Positions 6,576 through 12,953 of a stretch of 12,953 bases of DNA are shown here, one piece after another. The notes beneath the pieces were generated by a model. It ran no database searches. It saw only the letters and a list, made by a program, of their open reading frames with translations, and was not told where the DNA came from. The stretch covers positions 1-12,953 of the forward strand of contig CALVIQ010000027.1 of assembly GCA_944331815.1 (NCBI GenBank), given 5' to 3'. The position numbers and the translations under genes were made by a program. How positions within the stretch are numbered: position 1 is the first letter of the stretch; every line of letters begins with the position of its first letter. Source of the stretch: an uncultured Bacilli bacterium (GTDB lineage: Bacteria > Bacillota_I > Bacilli_A > RF39 > UBA660).

Positions 6576-7746
6576 GTTTCCTCCTTCTAAATAATGGTTT
6601 TCTTCCTTTTTTTATTGCTATTTTATATACTTTTAAAACATTATTAGCAAATACTTTATTTGAAAAATTTAAACTGCTTTCATAGGCATTATTTGATAAT
6701 TTAGTTAATTTTTTTTGATTACTAATTAAATCATTTATATAATTAATATATTCGTTTTTATTATTAAATAAATAACCATTATAATTATTTTTTATAGGTT
6801 CAATAAAACTCTCATCATTAATAGCCACAACAGGAAGTGATGCCGCTAAAGCTTCAATAACTGTTAATCCTTGTGTTTCTGTTTTCGATGCTGTTACAAA
6901 AATATCTCCTAACTTATAATACAATCCTATATCTTTTAAAGGAACTTTACCAACAAACACAACCCTTTCATTTAATTTTAATTTATTTACCAGTTTTTCT
7001 AAATTAGATCTTTCAGGACCATCACCTACAATTAATAATTTAGCATTTATATTAACATGATTTTCAATCAAAAAGTCCACACTTTTTTCTAAACCTAATC
7101 TTCCAACAAATAACAAAACCTTTTCATCTTTAATATTTAGTGATTCCTTTAATTTATTTATTTTTTCAGAATTATAATTTTTGTTAAATTTTTCTATTTC
7201 TATACCTGTAGAAATAATGTGAACATCTCTTTTTACATGATATTTATCTTTAAATAATTCATATGTTTTTTTTGTTGGAACTATTAGTTCAGTAGCTGTC
7301 GAATCACAATAAAATAAAGTTAAATATTCAACAATTTTTTTACTAGTTTTTTTAAAATATCCTTTAGTTATATAATGAATATAATCTTCATACATAGTAT
7401 GATAAGTATGAACTAAAGGAATATTAAATTGTTTAGCTATTATTCTTGCAAAAGTTCCAATACCAAATTCTGTTTGACTATGAATAACATCTAAATTCCA
7501 ACTCTTTATTTTTTTCATAGCACGAGCTGGATAAACACTAGTTAACCTATAATCAAATATGCCAATTGGTATTCCAGGAATCCTTAATACTTTTTTATCA
7601 TAAGAATATTTTAGATTATTAGGATTAACTGTAACAATATAAACTTTATGCCCTTTTTTTTCTAATCCTTTTCTTAACATTTCTATACTTGTTGATACAC
7701 CATTAATTTGTGGAATATATGTGTCTGAAAAAATTCCTATTCTCAT
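6559..7746 (-). CDS. GT4-family glycosyltransferase, probably diacylglycerol glycolipid synthase
   Basis: This 395-residue GT-B fold enzyme should transfer a sugar from a nucleotide-sugar donor. The N-terminal acceptor domain begins MRIGIFSDTYIPQINGVSTS and contains HTYHTMYEDYIHY (about 115-128), a pattern I associate with the mono-/diglucosyl-diacylglycerol synthases of Acholeplasma and Gram-positive bacteria. The donor domain has FVGRLGLEKSVDFL, VGDGPER and the retaining-GT4 EX7E motif (E290 and E298 in ETQGLTVIEALA). A cluster of basic residues ends the protein (KKGRKPLFRRRK), fitting attachment to acidic lipid. Its ATG is 1 base after the flippase-like gene's stop, with AAAGGTGAT as the binding site. 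Substrate is inferred, not proven; other GT4 acceptors are possible. Confidence 0.85.
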   Translation of the reverse strand: MRIGIFSDTYIPQINGVSTSIEMLRKGLEKKGHKVYIVTVNPNNLKYSYDKKVLRIPGIPIGIFDYRLTSVYPARAMKKIKSWNLDVIHSQTEFGIGTFARIIAKQFNIPLVHTYHTMYEDYIHYITKGYFKKTSKKIVEYLTLFYCDSTATELIVPTKKTYELFKDKYHVKRDVHIISTGIEIEKFNKNYNSEKINKLKESLNIKDEKVLLFVGRLGLEKSVDFLIENHVNINAKLLIVGDGPERSNLEKLVNKLKLNERVVFVGKVPLKDIGLYYKLGDIFVTASKTETQGLTVIEALAASLPVVAINDESFIEPIKNNYNGYLFNNKNEYINYINDLISNQKKLTKLSNNAYESSLNFSNKVFANNVLKVYKIAIKKGRKPLFRRRKHDNSR

Positions 7747-7747
7747 A

Positions 7748-8746
7748 TTAAATCACCTTTTGCTTAAAATTAAAAATAACTGCTCCTACTATCATTGGTA
7801 AATAATAAGTAATAAAACGCCACATAATCATTAAAGAACTTAATAATGGCTGATTAATATATAATCCAAACATTAAAATAAATAGATATTCTTGTCCACC
7901 TATCCCCCCTGGTAGTGGGATATAGGAACTCATAATAGATATAAAAGATACTAAAGTAATAGCAATAATTCCATCAAAACTTTTATAGTTACCAAAACTA
8001 AATAAAATTGTTAAAGGAACTATGTATAAGCATAAAAAAGCTAAACAATTTACTAATATTAATTTAATAAATCTTTTTTTATCTTTCAATAACATTTTAG
8101 AATTGTAATTAAAATTATCAATAGTTTTATGCAATTTATTTAACAATTCTTTATTTTTAATTATTTTCAAAAATGTCAATAATTTAACAATATATTTAGT
8201 TACTAATTTATCAATTTTATTACTATGAGATATTAAAAATAAAAGAAAAACTATTAATACATTAAGACCAAATCCAATTATTAGAAATATTAAAATAAAT
8301 CCTTCAAATTTATAAATATTAAAAATTTGATTAACTATAATTGCTACAATACCAATTATAATCAACGCTATTTGATGAATAATAGATTCTTGAACAATAA
8401 TATTTGTTCCATCACTCAAAGATAATTTGTTTTTTTTCAAAATATATACCTGAAATGGTTGACCACCTGTTGAAAAAGGAGTTATAGCATTAAAGAAAAA
8501 TGTCATAAGCTGCAAATTAAATGTTTTATTAATACTATAACTTTTAAACTGATTAATTATATTATTAGTTACAACAGATTTAAGAAAAGTATAACTTAAA
8601 ACAAACAAATAACCTATGAATAACCATCTAATATCAGCATTCAATAGTAGTTCTATTATTTCTTTATAATTATCCTTTAAAGCAAAATATAATACTATTA
8701 AAGTAAATATAACTATTAAAAATATATTTATAAATTTCTTTTTCAT
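7748..8746 (-). CDS. Flippase-like integral membrane protein (LPG-synthase TM / UPF0104 family)
   Basis: This 332-residue protein has about eight hydrophobic segments and belongs to the family of the N-terminal membrane part of MprF (lysylphosphatidylglycerol synthase TM region, YbhN-like). The family signatures are present: TPFSTGGQPF at about 89-98 and PLPGGIGGQE near 277-286. It has no C-terminal aminoacyl transferase, so it is the stand-alone transport-like form, often found beside lipid glycosyltransferases. Its ATG overlaps the pgk stop (ATGA, 4 bp), and the glycosyltransferase follows 1 base after its stop, so the genes are translationally coupled. A role in moving the neighbouring enzyme's glycolipid or its precursor across the membrane is inference from context. 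Confidence 0.85.
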   Translation of the reverse strand: MKKKFINIFLIVIFTLIVLYFALKDNYKEIIELLLNADIRWLFIGYLFVLSYTFLKSVVTNNIINQFKSYSINKTFNLQLMTFFFNAITPFSTGGQPFQVYILKKNKLSLSDGTNIIVQESIIHQIALIIIGIVAIIVNQIFNIYKFEGFILIFLIIGFGLNVLIVFLLFLISHSNKIDKLVTKYIVKLLTFLKIIKNKELLNKLHKTIDNFNYNSKMLLKDKKRFIKLILVNCLAFLCLYIVPLTILFSFGNYKSFDGIIAITLVSFISIMSSYIPLPGGIGGQEYLFILMFGLYINQPLLSSLMIMWRFITYYLPMIVGAVIFNFKQKVI

Positions 8747-9894
8747 TTGATTATATCTATTCCAGGTAACACTTTTCCTTCTAATAATTCTAAACTTGCT
8801 CCTCCACCTGTTGATATATGGGTGAAAGCTCCTTCATAGCCAAAGTTTTTAACTGCACTAGCAGTGTCACCACCACCAGCTATTTTTGTAGCTTCAATAT
8901 TTTTTAATATTTCACAAATACCTTTTGTACCATTACTATATCTATCTTCTTCAAACATACCAACAGGACCATTCCATATAATTGTTTTACTATTATCTAA
9001 ATATTGTTTAAATAATTTTACTGTTTTACTACCAATATCTAATCCTGTTTCATCTTTGGTTATATCAGTTATAAAACATTCTTTTAATTCTGTTACAACA
9101 TCAATAGGTAATATTATTTTTTCTTCATTTTCTTTTAATATTTTTTTACAAAATTCAATACTTTCTTCATCTAATAAAGATTTACCAATTTCTATTCCTT
9201 TGGCTTTCAAGAAAGTAAAAGCCATTCCTCCACCAATTAAAATATAATCGGCTTTATTAACTAAGTTTTCAATAACTCCTATTTTATCACTTACCTTAGC
9301 TCCACCTAAAATAACTGCAAATGGCCTATTTGGATTATTGATAGCAGGTAATAAATTATTTAATTCTTTTTCAATTAAAAATCCTATTCCACTTGGTAAA
9401 TTACTAGCAATACCAACATTAGAAGCATGAGCTCTATGTGCAGTACCAAATGCATCATTTATATAAATATCTCCTAAAGAAGCCCAATATTTGCCTAAAT
9501 CTTCATTGTTTTTACTTTCTTTTTTATCAGGTAAATCTTCAAATCTCGTATTTTCCATTAATAATACATCACCAGATTGTAAATTATTAATTTTTTCTTC
9601 TAATTCTTCACCTCGAGTGTTAGAAACAAATATAACTTTTTTATTTAATAATTCACTCAATCTAAAAATTACTGGTTTTAAACTGTTTTTTATTTTATCA
9701 CTTTCTTCTTTAATTTTTTCTAAATGACTCATTAAAATTATTTTAGCATTATTTTCTATAGCATAATTAATTGTTTTTAAACTTTCTTTTATTCTAGTAT
9801 CATCTGTTATAATACCATCTTTAATAGGTACATTAAAATCTACTCTTATTATTACTTTCTTATTATTCAAATCAAAATCTCTTATTGTTTTCAT
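8743..9894 (-). CDS. pgk: Phosphoglycerate kinase
   Basis: This enzyme makes ATP by transferring phosphate from 1,3-bisphosphoglycerate to ADP in glycolysis. I take the start as the ATG at 9894-9892, giving 383 residues, because AAAGGAA lies about 8 bases upstream; the frame is open 13 codons further but that extension is not PGK-like. Conserved blocks in order: RVDFNVP near the N-terminus, SHLEK, DAFGTAHRAHAS (substrate-binding Arg/His region), LGGAKVSDK, LIGGGMAFTF, NGPVGMFE, and the C-terminal GGGDTAS and STGGGASLELLEGK loops. Length is slightly under the usual 390-400. It heads the pgk-flippase-GT-tpiA operon. No strong promoter is visible in the 108 bp upstream, which instead holds a GC-rich inverted repeat, so readthrough from the pilin gene is possible. 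Confidence 0.96.
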   Translation of the reverse strand: MKTIRDFDLNNKKVIIRVDFNVPIKDGIITDDTRIKESLKTINYAIENNAKIILMSHLEKIKEESDKIKNSLKPVIFRLSELLNKKVIFVSNTRGEELEEKINNLQSGDVLLMENTRFEDLPDKKESKNNEDLGKYWASLGDIYINDAFGTAHRAHASNVGIASNLPSGIGFLIEKELNNLLPAINNPNRPFAVILGGAKVSDKIGVIENLVNKADYILIGGGMAFTFLKAKGIEIGKSLLDEESIEFCKKILKENEEKIILPIDVVTELKECFITDITKDETGLDIGSKTVKLFKQYLDNSKTIIWNGPVGMFEEDRYSNGTKGICEILKNIEATKIAGGGDTASAVKNFGYEGAFTHISTGGGASLELLEGKVLPGIDIIK

Positions 9895-9930
9895 ATTATC
9901 ATTCCTTTCTTTTATACTGTAGATATGCCT

Positions 9931-9957
9931 CACCTTGCCTATTTCATTGGCAAGGTG
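9931..9957. repeat. Perfect 9-bp GC-rich inverted repeat upstream of pgk
   Basis: CACCTTGCC (9931-9939) and GGCAAGGTG (9949-9957) form a perfect inverted repeat with a 9-base spacer. It lies 46 bp past the prepilin stop and about 37 bp before the pgk start. No T-run follows on either strand, so it is a poor intrinsic terminator. It could be an operator for pgk, an RNA leader structure, or a DNA hairpin linked to the variable gene next to it. Confidence 0.75.
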
Positions 9958-10002
9958 TGTATGACTTCATTTATAATTTATTGTTATCTCTACTTTGTTT
10001 GA

Positions 10003-11649
10003 TTATTGTAATACATATGGTGAGTTTGGAGTACCTTCTCCAGATGAGAAGGTTATGGCTGAAGTCCCTGCCTTCAGATATATAACTGCACGAACGCCGT
10101 AACTGAGTGAAACGGAATTACGGCTAATGCCACCATTGTAGTACACGATGTGGACGTTAGACGAATCGCTTCTATTCATTGTCCAATAATAATTTGATGC
10201 AGTTGAATTTTCGATTGTATTTACATCTACAAATGTTTTGATACTTCCCATATCTATATCATTTCCACTGAACATCTCTCCTACTGTTGGTAATCCAATA
10301 CTTGCTTCCAATGTTTCATCTTTGACATCTTCATAATTTGTTGGTGAACTTTGATAATCTCCTATGTAGAATGTTTTATTTTCTGTATATCGATATGTGT
10401 TACTTATTCCTGCGGCAAATGAATTCAGTGAGGTATATATTGTATGACTTGTACTTATTGTTGTTGAACTTCCATATTGGCTTCCTATTGGAAGTAATCC
10501 ATTTAGTACTACTTTGATACTATCTTCATCTTTATTTACTACTCTAAATGTACACATTTTATCACTTCCACAAGCATTATTGCTTCCACTATATGGAACA
10601 TTGATATATTCTCCTACTTGAACATTATTGGTATTTGTTGCTTTTTTTCCTACTTGATAATTACTTGCAAGAGTACCATCCCCTCTGGTGATGGTTATAT
10701 CAGAAATTTTTATAACTGCACGGACGCCGTAACTGCTCGAAACTGAAAGGCCGCCCGTGATACCATTGCCGTCTACGCCGCGAACGCCAGCCGAACGAAA
10801 TCTACTTCCTAACCACCAAATATCTTTAATATCTAAGAATGAATCAGCACTTCCAGCTCTTTCATATTGCGTTTGATCTAATAATCCCACTTTTTTTGTT
10901 GTTATTATTTCATCTACATCTGTATATATTCCTATATTAAATGTATTATCTAATATATTATTTTGGATATTACTATCTAAACTATTCCAAAAATATTTAT
11001 TTAGCCATGTGTTAACATAGCTTGAATTATAACTATTTTCATCAGACCATACCGTACTTGCTGGTTGAATTGATGTTAAAGGTTGTTGAGTTATAAGTGT
11101 TAATGTTTTAGCTTCAGTATCAAACTCCAACACTCGCCATTGATGTCCTCCATACCATAAAAAGTTATTACTTACCTGTTCATTTGTTCCCTTATAATAG
11201 TATAAATTTTCATTAATAGAATCTCTTAATAATCCAGTTGTATTATCAGGACTATATTGTTCTAATAAAGTTTCAATTAACGTTTTTAAATAATCTAATT
11301 CATAACTAAATGTCCCATCATCATTTCTAATTACTTTAACCACATCTTTATTTGAAAACGTTGAATCATTATTAGGATTTAATGTATCTATACTCATATA
11401 GTCATTACTAATTAAATCCATGATATTAATATAGGTTGTATCACCAACATTATCGATTTTATGATCATCATAATTGGCCATTAAATAATTCTCTGCTGCC
11501 ATATAAATACTATTTAGTGCTTCTTGTTTTTCTTTTTCTTCACTATTTTTAATAGTATTATTAATTGATGGTAAAACAATTAATAATATACATGCCATTA
11601 TTACTATTATTGCTATTAACTCCACCATCGTAAACCCATTTTTCTTCAT
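10003..11649 (-). CDS. Type IV prepilin-like protein with two hypervariable C-type-lectin-like domains
   Basis: The 548-residue product starts with a class III prepilin signal: MKKNG then FTMVELIAI, with cleavage expected after G5 and Glu at +5, leading into a hydrophobic helix (to about 28) and an EKEKQEALNSIYMAAENYL helix as in major pilins. It should be matured by a prepilin peptidase and assembled on the outer membrane face. Two similar domains follow. The first (about 145-320) runs from WRVLEFD through WLNKYFW to WWLGSRF and ends SYGVRAVIKI. The second (about 345-535) runs from FRVVNKD to YYWTMNR and ends SYGVRAVIYL. This layout resembles DUF6273-like/C-type-lectin-like modules in which the last segment is variable. 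Each module ends with a GC-rich segment (residues 285-313 and 495-523) whose base use is unlike the rest of the gene. A GGTGAT site and a promoter precede the ATG. Confidence 0.85.
   Translation of the reverse strand: MKKNGFTMVELIAIIVIMACILLIVLPSINNTIKNSEEKEKQEALNSIYMAAENYLMANYDDHKIDNVGDTTYINIMDLISNDYMSIDTLNPNNDSTFSNKDVVKVIRNDDGTFSYELDYLKTLIETLLEQYSPDNTTGLLRDSINENLYYYKGTNEQVSNNFLWYGGHQWRVLEFDTEAKTLTLITQQPLTSIQPASTVWSDENSYNSSYVNTWLNKYFWNSLDSNIQNNILDNTFNIGIYTDVDEIITTKKVGLLDQTQYERAGSADSFLDIKDIWWLGSRFRSAGVRGVDGNGITGGLSVSSSYGVRAVIKISDITITRGDGTLASNYQVGKKATNTNNVQVGEYINVPYSGSNNACGSDKMCTFRVVNKDEDSIKVVLNGLLPIGSQYGSSTTISTSHTIYTSLNSFAAGISNTYRYTENKTFYIGDYQSSPTNYEDVKDETLEASIGLPTVGEMFSGNDIDMGSIKTFVDVNTIENSTASNYYWTMNRSDSSNVHIVYYNGGISRNSVSLSYGVRAVIYLKAGTSAITFSSGEGTPNSPYVLQ
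10033..10053. repeat. Perfect 8-bp hairpin downstream of variable repeat 2
   Basis: ACCTTCTC (10033-10040) and GAGAAGGT (10046-10053) form a perfect 8-bp stem with a 5-base loop, inside the coding end of the prepilin gene and 28 bp beyond the second variable repeat in coding direction. A second stem, CTGAAG (10059-10064) with CTTCAG (10072-10077), lies between it and the repeat. In the Bordetella phage DGR, a short GC-rich hairpin just past the variable repeat is needed for efficient retrohoming. The segment also encodes a GEGT turn, so protein constraint may explain part of it. Confidence 0.6.
10081..10167 (-). repeat. Candidate DGR variable repeat 2 (residues 495-523)
   Basis: These 29 codons align without gaps to 10711-10797: 60 of 87 bases and 16 of 29 residues are identical. 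Of 27 differences, 20 are at codon positions 1 and 2, and the third base is mostly kept as C or T. The last eight codons (SYGVRAVI) are nearly invariant and would be the initiation-of-mutagenic-homology end. GC is about 46% against roughly a quarter in the window. Confidence 0.75.
10675..10695. repeat. Hairpin downstream of variable repeat 1
   Basis: ACCATC (10675-10680) and GATGGT (10690-10695) form a 6-bp stem, extendable by two pairs past one mismatch. It sits 15 bp beyond the first variable repeat in coding direction, a place comparable to the hairpins after repeat 2. It encodes the GDGT turn of the first domain. Confidence 0.45.
10711..10797 (-). repeat. Candidate DGR variable repeat 1 (residues 285-313)
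   Basis: This is the first of two homologous 29-codon GC-rich segments; about 60% GC, the highest in the window, with codons such as GGC, CGC and GAC that are rare elsewhere here. Pairs with repeat 2 such as GGC/AAC, GGC/TAC, ATC/GGC, CGC/CAC and AGC/CTC are what randomising the A's of AAC template codons would give. Conserved non-A positions include the TCG, GGT and TAC-GGC codons. Confidence 0.75.
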
Positions 11650-11664
11650 AGTATCACCATTTTA

Positions 11665-11693
11665 ATTATAAAATAAATTAACAATTTAATCAA
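11665..11693 (-). promoter_or_regulatory. Promoter of the prepilin-like gene
   Basis: On the minus strand, TTGATT (11693-11688), a 17-base spacer and TATAAT (11670-11665) precede the gene. The start should fall near 11658, giving a very short leader that begins at the GGTGAT ribosome binding site. Confidence 0.6.
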
Positions 11694-11746
11694 TATAATA
11701 ATGTCAATAATTACAAAATTGTAAGAATATTAAAAAAAATTAATGA

Positions 11747-12568
11747 CTATTTCAAATCATTAATTTGTTCTATAGTTAAACCGGTAACTTTACTTATTGT
11801 TTCTAAATCCATATTTAATTCTAGCATCTTTTTAGCATTTTCTTGTTTAGTTTGTTCTATTCCTTGAGTGATACCTTGATTAAGTCCTTTTTCATACATT
11901 ACTTCTTCATATTGCTTTTGTTCTTCTTCACGACTTATCCATTCTACTATTAATTTATCTTCATTTGCTTTTATTACATCTTCTTTAAAATTATCCACTA
12001 TATCACTCTTTTCTGATAGTTCTTCTAATTCTTTCTTTTCTAAATCTAACATTATTAACAATTCTTCACCTTTGGTGAACTTTTTACTATTATTATAATA
12101 GTTTTTTATATATTTGTCTATACCTATATTACATATTTTTATGTAATCTGTTAATTCTATTTCATGTTTTTTATCATATAATAAATATTCGCATTTTTTA
12201 TATTTACTATTTATAAAATTTAGATTTATTTGAACTATCTTATTTTTTACTTTATATTTATTTCCTCTTTCTGTATTTTCACTTGCCAATTTAAAAATAT
12301 AATGTAAGTTTCTTATTAATATTTCTTCATTATAATTAGAATTTAATTCTACATTTATTATTTCTTCTTTAGTCTTTACTAATAAATCTAATCTTTGACC
12401 TCTTAATTTAAAATAATCTTGAATTAAATTTGGATTTAATATTTCTAATTGTATTATTTCTTTTTCTAAAATATACTCCAATAATGGTTTTAAAATATTG
12501 GGTTTAACTACTGCTCTCATAAAAATTGGTTCATACTTTGCTGTATAAAATTTTGATATAAAAATCAC
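11747..12568 (-). CDS. Rpn/PD-(D/E)XK-family nuclease (putative transposase)
   Basis: This 273-residue protein resembles the Rpn (recombination-promoting nuclease) / PD-(D/E)XK nuclease-transposase family. The N-terminal KYEPIFMRAVVKPN matches the usual KYDxxFKxxF start. The nuclease core is RLDLLVKTKEEIINVELN (about 55-75), giving D then E-x-N, where many relatives have E-x-Q. The C-terminus has a QGITQGIEQ linker and the ENAKKMLELNMDLETISKVTGLTIEQI helical tail common to the family. The start is unclear: the GTG at 12568 nearly touches its AGGA site, while an ATT or ATA codon just downstream would be better spaced. The first ATG (M17) would cut into the conserved N-terminus. In E. coli these proteins stimulate RecA-independent recombination; the role here is not known. 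Confidence 0.82.
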   Translation of the reverse strand: MIFISKFYTAKYEPIFMRAVVKPNILKPLLEYILEKEIIQLEILNPNLIQDYFKLRGQRLDLLVKTKEEIINVELNSNYNEEILIRNLHYIFKLASENTERGNKYKVKNKIVQINLNFINSKYKKCEYLLYDKKHEIELTDYIKICNIGIDKYIKNYYNNSKKFTKGEELLIMLDLEKKELEELSEKSDIVDNFKEDVIKANEDKLIVEWISREEEQKQYEEVMYEKGLNQGITQGIEQTKQENAKKMLELNMDLETISKVTGLTIEQINDLK

Positions 12569-12625
12569 TTCCTACTAGTTATATTCGTCAAAAGTAAGAG
12601 AATTTCCTGCTAAATTATTAGAAAA

Positions 12626-12653
12626 TTTATATTTTATTAAGAACAAAAGTCAA
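12626..12653 (-). promoter_or_regulatory. Possible promoter of the Rpn-family gene
   Basis: TTGACT (12653-12648), a 16-base spacer and TATAAA (12631-12626) are correctly placed for the Rpn gene. The -35 lies in a 16-base palindrome, GTCAAATAAATTTGAC (12649-12664), which spans the likely end of the adjacent IS200/IS605 element. Confidence 0.45.
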
Positions 12654-12659
12654 ATAAAT

Positions 12660-12800
12660 TTGACTGCATCTAATCTCACGATTAGATATTTCTCCTTCTT
12701 CGGTGGCTTTCGCTTTTTCCTCCAGAGACTAATTTCCGATAATCGCTATCGTACTTGTTTTTATTTTATTTTTTGCAGTTAAATTTTTTGAGGTTTGTTC
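12660..12800 (-). ncRNA. Candidate omega RNA (right-end RNA) of the IS605-type element
   Basis: TnpB proteins are guided by an RNA made from the 3' end of tnpB and the element's right end. The region after the tnpB stop has no ORF but several short stems: CGATA/TATCG (12737-12751), a GCGAAAGC mini-hairpin, and ATCTAATC/GATTAGAT closed by a GTGA tetraloop (12668-12687). The last stem is followed by GCAGTCAA, and TCAA (12663-12660) is a plausible transposon end. If so, the guide would be the flanking bases just below 12660. Boundaries are estimates. Confidence 0.55.
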
Positions 12801-12953
12801 ATGTAAATAACTTAGTATTATTTATTAAACCTTCCCACATTATATTTGTTGCAGCATTTATATCTCGATCATTTTCATTTTTACAATTAGAACATGTCCA
12901 GTTTCGTTTGTTTAAGTCTTTTATTTCTTTATTTTTTGTATTGCAATGACTAC
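12799..12953 (-). CDS. tnpB: TnpB RNA-guided nuclease, C-terminal end (5' part outside window)
   Basis: About 51 residues are encoded before the TGA at 12801-12799. The sequence contains the second half of the zinc ribbon, KRNWTCSNCKNEN, preceded by SHC at the window edge as the end of the first CxxC pair, and the RuvC-III motif DRDINAATNI with its catalytic Asp. This is the typical C-terminus of IS200/IS605 TnpB, the ancestor of Cas12. A short WEGLINNTKLFT tail follows. The frame is intact, but whether the full protein is functional cannot be seen. Confidence 0.92.
   Translation of the reverse strand, partial: SHCNTKNKEIKDLNKRNWTCSNCKNENDRDINAATNIMWEGLINNTKLFT

Larger units (their letters stand above)
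12660..12953 (-). mobile_element. IS200/IS605-type element, right part
   Basis: The element includes the 3' end of tnpB and a structured right end with a subterminal hairpin (12668-12687), the hallmark of elements moved by a Y1 transposase. The left end and any tnpA gene lie beyond the window. Confidence 0.65.

Noticed and set aside
8864..9247. Plus-strand open frame of 127 codons
   Set aside because: It is the antisense shadow of pgk: low-complexity Ser/Phe/Ile-rich translation, no ribosome binding site, and pgk on the other strand is unmistakable.
9491..9727. Plus-strand open frame of 78 codons
   Set aside because: Antisense to the N-terminal half of pgk, with no family features.
9931..9957. 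Intrinsic terminator for the prepilin gene
   Set aside because: The stem is strong, but no T-run follows on the minus strand.
9885..10085. Plus-strand open frame of 66 codons across the pgk-pilin gap
   Set aside because: It overlaps the ends of two minus-strand genes, has no binding site and its Cys/Leu-rich translation resembles nothing; the GC-rich hairpins explain its composition.
12755..12949. Plus-strand open frame of 64 codons at the right edge
   Set aside because: Shadow of the tnpB 3' end on the minus strand, which carries the zinc-ribbon and DRDINAA motifs.
1..12953. CRISPR array, tRNA or rRNA genes
   Set aside because: No evenly spaced direct repeats, cloverleaf-like segments or rRNA-like conserved sequence were seen on either strand.

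Overview
The window is very AT-rich (roughly a quarter G+C by eye) and reads cleanly with the standard bacterial code: TGA is a stop in tpiA, pgk and tnpB, and Trp is TGG. An oxygen-sensitive class III ribonucleotide reductase, a Spo0A-type regulator, strong AGGAGG ribosome binding sites and an Acholeplasma-like glycolipid glycosyltransferase point to an anaerobic, low-GC Firmicute (Bacilli/Mollicutes-related or Clostridia-like, plausibly gut-dwelling). This placement is inference; no marker gene fixes the taxon.

Layout, left to right. Positions 1-324 are the right end of an IS256-family element: the last part of the transposase, an ATTT microsatellite and the inverted-repeat end. Positions 346-3455 hold a minus-strand anaerobic dNTP-synthesis operon: promoter, nrdD, a 53-residue gene carrying the glycyl-radical site, nrdG and a terminator. 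NrdD itself ends after its zinc cysteines and lacks the radical loop, so the enzyme is split into two polypeptides. After an AT-rich spacer come a small plus-strand membrane protein, a convergent minus-strand membrane protein, and spo0A with a consensus 0A box upstream. Positions 5893-9894 form a tight minus-strand operon, pgk - flippase-like membrane protein - GT4 glycosyltransferase - tpiA, which couples two glycolytic enzymes to probable membrane glycolipid synthesis and ends in a terminator built from the last codons of tpiA.

The most striking gene is the 548-residue type IV prepilin-like protein at 10003-11649. It contains two 29-codon segments (10711-10797 and 10081-10167) that align with each other without gaps, are far richer in GC than the rest of the window, and differ at 27 nucleotides, 20 of them at codon positions 1 and 2. 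Their coding-strand 3' ends are nearly identical. This is the pattern expected of variable repeats written by a diversity-generating retroelement (DGR). No reverse transcriptase or template repeat is in the window, so the DGR would have to act from elsewhere. Imperfect or perfect hairpins follow each repeat.

The right end holds an Rpn/PD-(D/E)XK nuclease-transposase gene and the 3' end of an IS200/IS605-type tnpB, followed by a structured right end that probably encodes its omega RNA. The window is thus housekeeping operons bounded by mobile DNA, with a probably hypervariable surface pilin in between.
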